Assembly (NCBI GenBank): GCA_023421875.1
Contig: JAEZSM010000025.1
Span: 1 to 12,136, forward strand
Origin: Spirochaetota bacterium
Lineage (GTDB): Bacteria > Spirochaetota > Spirochaetia > Treponematales > Rectinemataceae
DNA length: 12,136 nucleotides
Direction of reading: 5' to 3'
A program made the position numbers and the translations under genes. Of the stretch, positions 7,083-12,136 are shown in pieces (position 1 is the stretch's first letter; each line of letters begins with the position of its first letter). The notes under the pieces were generated by a model that was given only the letters and a program-made list of their open reading frames with translations, was not told where the DNA came from and made no database searches.

Positions 7083-7486
7083 TGTAAGCCGGGTTCTGTG
7101 CGCAGGTTTCCCCGCGCCGCTGCCATCCCTCTGCGCCCTCCGTTGCCGGTGGGCGTCAAGCGGTCTACCCGCGGTTTTCGCCGCTTTTGACGGCTATGGA
7201 CGGGCCGCCCACCGCTGTTCGACCTTGCTCACGATGAGGTTTGCCCTGCCGTACCCGTCGCCGGATACGCGGTGAGCTCTTGCCTCGCCTTTTCACCCTT
7301 GCTGCCTGACCCAGATGGGCCAGGGTAGCGGTATGTTTTCTGTGGCACTTTCTGTCCGAATCCGGCCTTGGCGCCATAGGCTCCGGTCCGAATCCGTCCC
7401 GGACGTTATCCGGCATCGCGCCCTGCTGAGCCCGGACTTTCCTCGACAAAGGATTCCTCCCCTGCCGCGGCAGCGCGGCCCGCTCC
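7073..7486 (-). ncRNA. rnpB: RNase P RNA (bacterial type A-like), catalytic subunit
   Basis: This RNA removes 5' leaders from pre-tRNAs, with the RnpA protein as partner. Universal elements are visible on the minus strand in the right order. The P1 5' strand GGAGCGGGCC (7486-7477) is exactly complementary to the 3' end (7082-7073). The P4 5' region is GAGGAAAGTCCGGGCTC (7444-7428). Next come AGGGTGAAAAGGCG with a following AAGAGCTCACC (7299-7271), then GCAAACCT (7244-7237) with GAGCAAG (7230-7224). The P4 3' region is ACAGAACCCGGCTTA (7099-7085). The length of about 414 nt is normal for type A. The gene starts 41 nt after the zinc-ribbon stop codon. Open frames across this block are artefacts of the structured GC-rich RNA. 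The ends are placed from P1 pairing, not mapped. Confidence 0.96.
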
Positions 7487-7491
7487 TAGTA

Positions 7492-7523
7492 TTTATACAA
7501 CACTCGAGAAGCAAAAAAGTAAA
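7492..7523 (-). promoter_or_regulatory. Candidate rnpB promoter
   Basis: On the minus strand TATAAA (7497-7492) lies 5 nt before the inferred RNA start at 7486, a good position for a sigma-70 -10 box. The best -35-like match, TTTACT at 7523-7518, gives a 20-nt spacer, longer than the usual 17. A T-rich run sits in the spacer. The -35 lies just beyond the end of the upstream coding region (stop 7530-7528). Read-through from the dnaG-rpoD operon may contribute as well. Confidence 0.45.
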
Positions 7524-7527
7524 GCTG

Positions 7528-8457
7528 TCAGTCTTCAGAATCCTCTGAGTATTCTTCGCGCACCGCCGCGGCCTTGCGCGCCGAGGGCTTCCTGGGGGGC
7601 GGAAAATCCTTTTCCTGTTCCTCCCCATCCCGCTGCTCCTCTTCGTCGTCATCCCCTTCGTCCTCGCCTTCCTCGGCGTAATCGGCCAGATCGGCCAAAG
7701 ATCCCGACTCAATGTCGCCGATGAACTCCGGGGCTTCCTCGGTTTCCTCGAAGAAGAGAATCCGGGAGCAGTAGGGGCAGAAATGAACCTTTGTGGCCTC
7801 CTCGTCCCTTACTTCGTTGACAAAATTGGCGGGGAGAATCATGTGGCAGCCGGTGCAGACTACCCCGTGGATGGGAACGACGCCAACGCCCTTTTTGTTA
7901 CGGATGATCCGTTCCAGCTTAAAGAGAATGTCGCTGCCGATGCCCTCGGCAATTGAGAGTTCCTCGGTCTTGAGCCGTTCGACCTCGGACGCCTTGGTTT
8001 CGCGCTGGCTTTCGATAATCTGGCCCTTCTCTGCGATTTCTTCTTCGAGCATGGAAATACCGCCCCGGGTCTTCTGCAGCTCTTCCTCTATTTCCGCAAA
8101 GGAGCGCTCCTGTTGCTGGATGTCCTTGCGGAGGTTCTGCTCTTTCTCGGTGGCGTCCCGGATTTCCTTGTTGATAGCCTCGTATTCCCGCTGGGTCGTG
8201 ATGCCGTCCATCTGCTGCTCGGCTTTTTCCCTGGCCATCTCCGCGTCCTGCAGGGCCTGCCTGAGCTCGCGGATCTTCTCCTCCGACAGGGTAAAGGCTT
8301 CTTCCTTGTCGGAAAAGTTCTTCTTCAGCCTGGAGAGCATTTCATTCTGGGCCTCTATCGTCTTGGGCAGGAGGGCTATCTCCTCCTCGAGGGCGACGCG
8401 GGCGCCGAGAATTTCCTGATATGATTTCAGTTTTTCCAACATTTCCATGGTTGTCAT
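7528..8457 (-). CDS. Coiled-coil protein with C4 zinc ribbon (zf-RING_7/CT398-like)
   Basis: The 309-residue product belongs to the widespread coiled-coil plus zinc-ribbon family (Pfam zf-RING_7, PF02591). A long charged helical region spans about 5-185, suggesting an antiparallel coiled-coil hairpin. The zinc ribbon has Cys201-x2-Cys204 and Cys227-x2-Cys230 (CTGC and CPYC) and contains GVVCTGCHMILP. A strongly acidic tail (about 235-283) and a mixed-charge end follow; most relatives I know stop soon after the ribbon. The function is not established; nucleic-acid or protein binding has been proposed for the family. It follows rpoD by 13 nt, and AGGGG stands 7 nt before the ATG, so co-transcription with dnaG-rpoD is likely. 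A similar gene follows rpoD in T. pallidum, as I recall. Confidence 0.88.
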   Translation of the reverse strand: MTTMEMLEKLKSYQEILGARVALEEEIALLPKTIEAQNEMLSRLKKNFSDKEEAFTLSEEKIRELRQALQDAEMAREKAEQQMDGITTQREYEAINKEIRDATEKEQNLRKDIQQQERSFAEIEEELQKTRGGISMLEEEIAEKGQIIESQRETKASEVERLKTEELSIAEGIGSDILFKLERIIRNKKGVGVVPIHGVVCTGCHMILPANFVNEVRDEEATKVHFCPYCSRILFFEETEEAPEFIGDIESGSLADLADYAEEGEDEGDDDEEEQRDGEEQEKDFPPPRKPSARKAAAVREEYSEDSED

Positions 8458-8470
8458 TCACATACCCCTA

Positions 8471-10195
8471 TCAGTGGTCCATATAGTCGCGCAGCTTTTG
8501 GCTCCGCTTGAAGTGTCGCAGTTTCTTGAGCGCCTTGGCCTCGATCTGGCGTATTCGCTCGCGGGTGACATTGAAATACAGGCCGACTTCTTCCAAGGTG
8601 AGGGAGTAGCCGTCGTCCAGGCCGAAACGCATGCGCAGCACTTCCTGCTCCCTGGGCGGCAGGGTGGAGAGCACCATCTTGATCTGCTCCTGAAGCAGCT
8701 TGTAATCGGTCTGGATAGAAGGATTCTCTATCTCCTTGTCCTCGATGAAGTCACCCAAAAGCGAATCCTCGTCCTCTCCAATGGGCGTCTCGAGGGAGAT
8801 GGGTTCCCGGGCTACGTTTTTGACGCTCTTCACCCTGGATACCGGCCAGCCCAGCTGCTGGGCGATTTCGTCGTCGCTAGGTTCCCTGCCCAGTTTTTGC
8901 ATGAGTTGGCGGGATTCGCGCACCACCTTGTTGATCTGCTCGATCATGTGCACCGGCACTCGTATAGTCCTGGCCTGGTCGGAAATAGAGCGGGTTATAG
9001 CCTGGCGGATCCACCATGTTGCATAGGTCGAAAACTTGTAGCCCTTGCGGTACTCGAATTTTTCCACCGCCTTGATGAGTCCTATGTTGCCTTCCTGCAC
9101 CAAGTCGAAAAAATGCAAACCCCGGTTGGTGTATTTTTTGGCTATTGATACAACCAGCCTCAGATTGGCTTTTATTAGCCTGTCCTTGGCGCTCTTCATC
9201 ATCTTGCGGCCCCGGTTTATATCCCTGGCCATGACGATGATCTGATCGCAGTCGGCCTCGAATGCCGCCTCCAGCTCCTTCAGTTTTTTGTCCGTTACCT
9301 GGAGCTGCCGGATCTTTTCCTTAATCTCTTCCGAGGGCAGGCCGAGTTGGGATTCAATGGCTTCCCGCTTTTCCTTTATGGTGAGGTTACGCCCCAGCAT
9401 ACGGATGTCTTTCATGGAGTTGATCTGGAGTATGCGTTGGATGCGGTCCTGCTCCCGCCTGAACTTATTTATCTTCTTGGCCGCGGTAATAAATTTTTCT
9501 GAAAAGCTGCTTATTTCCTCAGGGTGGATCTCCACGACGCTGATCTGCTCCAGCAGGGCTTTGCGCTTTTCCACGAGGTCGGTATCGGAGAAAATGTCAC
9601 CACCCTTGGCGATGATCCTTTTTTTAATGTCAACGTATTCCCTGAGGCTGGCGAGGTTGTCCCGGATGACATCTTTATAGAACTGGTTGAGGCGTCGTCG
9701 CTCGGCGATCTTCTCGGTGTTTTCCTTGCGCTGGCCCGAAGAATCCTTGGCTTCCTTGCGCAGGGCCTTGATGGTGAGCTGGTGAAACTCCGGTATGAGC
9801 ATTCCCGAGGTGCGCAGGATCGCCTTTATGATCTCCTCGCCTTCCTCCATCATTTTCGAGAGCTCAACCTCCTGCTCGGCGGTGAGCAGGTGCTCCTTGC
9901 CTATCTCGTAGAGGTAGAGGCGGATGGGATCATCGCTGCCAGACTCCTTGGAGTTGTTGACCAGCTTCTTGTTCTCCAGTTCCTTTTTGAGCGTCTGCTC
10001 GTCCTCTATCTGTATATCCTCTTCCTCCAGCTGGATGTTGTTGCTCTCCAGGAGGGCGAGAATCGCATCGATCTTCTCGGAGTTGAGCACCGATTCGGGC
10101 AGAAAGTCCGACAGCTCGTCGAAGCTGATGGACTTCTTGGCCTTTCCGTATTCGAGAAGCTTGGTTATGGCGGGGTCGAGCTCAGTGTCACTCAT
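8471..10195 (-). CDS. rpoD: Primary RNA polymerase sigma factor, sigma-70 (RpoD/SigA)
   Basis: This is the group 1 housekeeping sigma factor that directs core RNA polymerase to -35/-10 promoters. From the ATG at 10195 it has 574 residues. Region 1.1-like sequence occupies about 6-57 and region 1.2 starts at DDPIRLYLYEIG (88-99). A large non-conserved region spans about 120-320. Region 2 carries NLRLVVSIAKKY (344-355), FFDLVQEGNIGLIKAVEKFEY (362-382) and the -10 helix YATWWIRQAITRSISDQART (391-410). Region 4.2, the -35-binding helix-turn-helix, is LEEVGLYFNVTRERIRQIEAKALKKLR (534-560). A GTG at 10204 in the same frame would add three residues, but it lies inside the ribosome site AAAAGGTG, which is 6 nt from the ATG. 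The ATG start gives an 8-nt overlap with dnaG. Confidence 0.97.
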   Translation of the reverse strand: MSDTELDPAITKLLEYGKAKKSISFDELSDFLPESVLNSEKIDAILALLESNNIQLEEEDIQIEDEQTLKKELENKKLVNNSKESGSDDPIRLYLYEIGKEHLLTAEQEVELSKMMEEGEEIIKAILRTSGMLIPEFHQLTIKALRKEAKDSSGQRKENTEKIAERRRLNQFYKDVIRDNLASLREYVDIKKRIIAKGGDIFSDTDLVEKRKALLEQISVVEIHPEEISSFSEKFITAAKKINKFRREQDRIQRILQINSMKDIRMLGRNLTIKEKREAIESQLGLPSEEIKEKIRQLQVTDKKLKELEAAFEADCDQIIVMARDINRGRKMMKSAKDRLIKANLRLVVSIAKKYTNRGLHFFDLVQEGNIGLIKAVEKFEYRKGYKFSTYATWWIRQAITRSISDQARTIRVPVHMIEQINKVVRESRQLMQKLGREPSDDEIAQQLGWPVSRVKSVKNVAREPISLETPIGEDEDSLLGDFIEDKEIENPSIQTDYKLLQEQIKMVLSTLPPREQEVLRMRFGLDDGYSLTLEEVGLYFNVTRERIRQIEAKALKKLRHFKRSQKLRDYMDH

Positions 10196-12029
10196 CGACT
10201 TCACCTTTTAATTGTGCTATTTCTTCATCAATTTTCATTTTTTTCTGCAGTAGTGCATGAATCGCGGCCCGCCCTCCGGCCTGAACTCTCTCCTGGCCCT
10301 CTGTAAAGCCTGATTCTTCCAAGCCTTGGGCCGAACGCTGGGCTATTTCCGTGACAAGCTTCATGGTCTCTCTTTCCAGGCTGCGGATTTGAATTGTACG
10401 TATGCCGTCGTCAACAATCCGCTGGGGCTCCTGGTCAAGCTCGCCGGAAGCCGCCACCGCCAGCACATAGCGTCGAGCGGCGTCGTCGTTCGTCAGCGTA
10501 AGAATGGAGCCAATCTCCTTTGCGTCATGCGCCGATGCTTCCTCCAGGGCGAGATACAGATCCCTAGCCCGGGGGTCTTCCAGATCCTCGAGCCGAATGT
10601 GCTGCCGGACCCTATCGAAGGATTCAGGGCAAAGGACTACGGCGGCCATAAAAAAAAGATCGGCGGTTCTGGCTTCGACACTCCGCCGCTGCGGGCTCGA
10701 GCTCTTGCCGCCGTCATCGGTTTGCCCCCGGGGACGGCCTTGCATCCGCTTCGCCTTGCTGTAATCCGCTATCAACCCGCCGGGGCTTATACCAATCCGC
10801 ATTCCTACAAGATCGGAAAACGCGTTCCGCCGCACGTCGGAATCCAGGGCGTCCAGAAAGGGATAGAAAAATTGCGAAGCCTGGTATTTTCCCTTCATGC
10901 TTGCGATGTCAAACAGGCTTTCCGCGCGGCGAATCAAAAAATCCCCGCTACTTATACTGTATTCCGTAAGCTTTTTCAATGCTTCCGGGCCAGATTTCTC
11001 CAGAATTTCGGAAGCGTCTTTTCCTTCTGTCATCGAGAGAACCCTTGTCTCGAGACCGGCGGCCGTGGCTATGGAGCATGCCCGCTCGGAAGCCCGCTGC
11101 CCGGCGTCGTCGGAATCGAAGCAGAGAATCACCGAAGAAACCCTCCTGCGCAAAAGTCGGGCTTGCTGGGAGGTAAAGGCTGTACCCAGCGGCGCTACGG
11201 CATAATCGACGCCCGCGGCATGAAAGGAAAGGGCATCCATGTAGCCTTCGCAGACCAGGGCGCGATCCTGGCTCTTCATGGAAGGCAATGCCGAGTCCAA
11301 GGCGAAGAGGTTTTCCTGCTTATGGAAAATGAGGGTGTCTGGGCTATTTATGTACTTTGGGCCCTCGCCGTCGATCAATCGACCGCCGAAGGCTATCACC
11401 CTTCCCCGTTGGTCGGCTATGGGGAAGATGATTCGGTCGGCGAAGAGGGGGTATTCGGGATTCCGACCTGAAAAAAGGCCTGAGCGGGCGAGGAATTCTC
11501 TGGAAAATCCCTTGCTCAGCAGAAAGCGGTGAAGCCAGGTCCTGTCCGCCGGCGCGTAGCCGAGCCTGAATTTATCCACCAGGGCTTCGCTTATTGCGCG
11601 GTGCTGCAAAATATCTCTGGAGCGTGCCGCGTCCTTGTGGTTGCGCAGCACCCAATGAAATGCCTTGGTCAGTTTGTCGTAGAGCGAATAAAGCTGAATC
11701 CTTTCGCTTTCCGACTGGTCAGAGCGGTATTCTTCGGTCGGTAGGGGAACATGGGCCTTTCCCGCCAGTTCCTCCACAGCCTCGATAAAGTTGAGCTTGT
11801 CCGTCTCCATCAAGAAATCGATAAGGGATCCGCCTTTTTGACAGCCGAAACAGTAAAAAAGCCCCCGCTCGGCGTCGACGGAAAACGAAGGCGTCTTTTC
11901 GGCATGAAACGGGCAGAGACCCCACCATTTCCCGCCCTTCTTGGTAAGTCGAATTTTTTCCTGGTACACGGCGATGTAGTTAGTCTTGTCCAGGATTTCC
12001 TGGATGAGAGATTCAGGTATTCTTGCCAT
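10188..12029 (-). CDS. dnaG: DNA primase DnaG
   Basis: Primase makes RNA primers for lagging-strand synthesis at the fork, recruited by the DnaB helicase. The 613-residue product (B. subtilis about 603) begins with IPESLIQEI and the CHC2 zinc domain. Ligands are Cys39, His42 (CPFH), Cys60 and Cys63 (CFGC), followed by GGSLIDF. The catalytic core includes EKTPSFSVD (44-52) and FGGRLIDGEGPKYINSPDT (214-232). The TOPRIM motifs are EGYMDA (261-266) and FDSDDAGQ (304-311), with metal-binding Glu261, Asp305 and Asp307 by my count. The C-terminal part (about 450-613) should be the helicase-binding domain and is less conserved. The ATG at 12029 has only a weak, close AGGG. The frame stays open upstream, but the family N-terminus fits this ATG. 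It is the first certain gene of the dnaG-rpoD operon. Confidence 0.97.
   Translation of the reverse strand: MARIPESLIQEILDKTNYIAVYQEKIRLTKKGGKWWGLCPFHAEKTPSFSVDAERGLFYCFGCQKGGSLIDFLMETDKLNFIEAVEELAGKAHVPLPTEEYRSDQSESERIQLYSLYDKLTKAFHWVLRNHKDAARSRDILQHRAISEALVDKFRLGYAPADRTWLHRFLLSKGFSREFLARSGLFSGRNPEYPLFADRIIFPIADQRGRVIAFGGRLIDGEGPKYINSPDTLIFHKQENLFALDSALPSMKSQDRALVCEGYMDALSFHAAGVDYAVAPLGTAFTSQQARLLRRRVSSVILCFDSDDAGQRASERACSIATAAGLETRVLSMTEGKDASEILEKSGPEALKKLTEYSISSGDFLIRRAESLFDIASMKGKYQASQFFYPFLDALDSDVRRNAFSDLVGMRIGISPGGLIADYSKAKRMQGRPRGQTDDGGKSSSPQRRSVEARTADLFFMAAVVLCPESFDRVRQHIRLEDLEDPRARDLYLALEEASAHDAKEIGSILTLTNDDAARRYVLAVAASGELDQEPQRIVDDGIRTIQIRSLERETMKLVTEIAQRSAQGLEESGFTEGQERVQAGGRAAIHALLQKKMKIDEEIAQLKGEVDE
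10193..10209 (-). promoter_or_regulatory. rpoD ribosome binding site that decides the start
   Basis: On the minus strand AAAAGGTG (10209-10202) precedes ATG (10195-10193) with 6 nt between AGGTG and the ATG. The upstream in-frame GTG is the last three bases of this element and has no ribosome site of its own. The site lies inside the last codons of dnaG, so rpoD translation is probably coupled to dnaG. Confidence 0.75.
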
Positions 12030-12037
12030 CGCCCTGT

Positions 12038-12136
12038 TTAAAATCCTTTTACGGGGATACCCTCCCCCGTATGCTCTTCGAAGCTTCTGGAAAATCGGTG
12101 ACTGCCGGTTTCGGCATTCTGGAGCCTGAAATAAAG
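12038..12136 (-). CDS. Possible 3' end of an upstream gene, cut by the window edge
   Basis: A frame entering at 12136 stays open for 32 codons and stops with TAA at 12040-12038, leaving 8 nt before the dnaG ATG. The translation begins LYFRLQNAETG and ends GEGIPVKGF. I do not recognise it. The tight spacing matches the rest of this operon, and its third-position GC is about half, which is not distinctive. Another frame stays open for 28 codons and the dnaG frame is open throughout, so openness alone proves little. The stretch also contains two small inverted repeats (12051-12070 and 12103-12116). Confidence 0.3.
   Translation of the reverse strand, partial: LYFRLQNAETGSHRFSRSFEEHTGEGIPVKGF
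12051..12070. repeat. 6-bp inverted repeat upstream of dnaG
   Basis: ACGGGG (12051-12056) pairs with CCCCGT (12065-12070) around an 8-nt loop, 22-41 nt before the dnaG ATG. On the minus strand it is followed by AAAAGGATTTT, not a clear U tract, so it is a poor terminator. It could be a leader hairpin, or chance structure inside the end of an upstream gene. Confidence 0.3.

Noticed and set aside
7165..7712. Two minus-strand open frames (7165-7449 and 7293-7712) over the RNase P RNA
   Set aside because: Their sequence is explained by rnpB conserved elements and by an alternative frame of the zinc-ribbon gene.
9524..10306. 260-codon open frame on the plus strand opposite rpoD and the end of dnaG, and the similar 8447-9148 frame
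   Set aside because: Leu- and Glu-rich products without domain signal, antisense to conserved sigma-70 regions; no convincing ribosome site or promoter was seen.
10326..11471. 381-codon open frame on the plus strand opposite dnaG
   Set aside because: It lies wholly inside dnaG, whose CHC2 and TOPRIM motifs are unmistakable. The antisense product shows no recognisable domain. Long antisense frames are common opposite GC-rich coding sequence.
12051..12116. Two small inverted repeats upstream of dnaG as terminator or riboswitch
   Set aside because: Stems are only 5-6 bp, no U tract follows in either direction, and the region may be the end of a coding sequence. No known riboswitch pattern was seen.
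1..12136. Search for a novel accessory system (phage, defence, transposon, CRISPR)
   Set aside because: Nearly every base is accounted for by conserved core genes, with no direct-repeat arrays, integrase or transposase motifs, or composition breaks noticed.

Overview
The window is a compact run of housekeeping genes, all on the minus strand. In transcription order (right to left) they are dnaG, rpoD, a coiled-coil/zinc-ribbon protein, the RNase P RNA gene (rnpB), a membrane-anchored TPR protein, mreB, mreC, mreD, the penicillin-binding protein 2 gene mrdA, rodA, and the first 107 codons of a B12-binding/radical SAM protein. The order dnaG-rpoD-zinc ribbon-TPR-mreBCD-mrdA-rodA matches my recollection of the Treponema pallidum chromosome (around TP0492-TP0501). 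With a moderate GC content, this suggests a spirochaete of the Treponema/Spirochaeta group. That assignment is an inference from gene order and protein style, not a database result.

Right part (about 7528-12136): a macromolecular-synthesis operon. Primase (dnaG) overlaps the primary sigma factor (rpoD) by 8 nt, and a zinc-ribbon protein follows after 13 nt. A short open frame ending 8 nt before dnaG may be the tail of one more upstream gene.

Middle (about 6956-7523): a non-coding block. It holds a complete type A-like RNase P RNA of about 414 nt, with its own weak promoter and a U8 tract at its 3' end. A 109-nt leader of the morphogenesis operon follows. The U tract makes it likely that the two protein operons are transcribed separately.

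Left part (1-6955): a rod-shape (elongasome) operon. MreB is the cytoskeletal filament, MreC and MreD the membrane scaffold, PBP2 the transpeptidase and RodA the glycosyltransferase. A single-pass TPR protein precedes mreB. Start/stop overlaps of 4 nt join mreC-mreD, mrdA-rodA and rodA-radical SAM, which suggests translational coupling.

I see no mobile element, CRISPR array, tRNA, phage gene or defence system. The window is an ordinary conserved core region. The points worth a second look are an apparent two-helix insertion in RodA, a non-canonical active-site stretch in MreB, an acidic tail on the zinc-ribbon protein, the TPR partner of the elongasome, and the coupling of a poorly characterised radical SAM gene to rodA.
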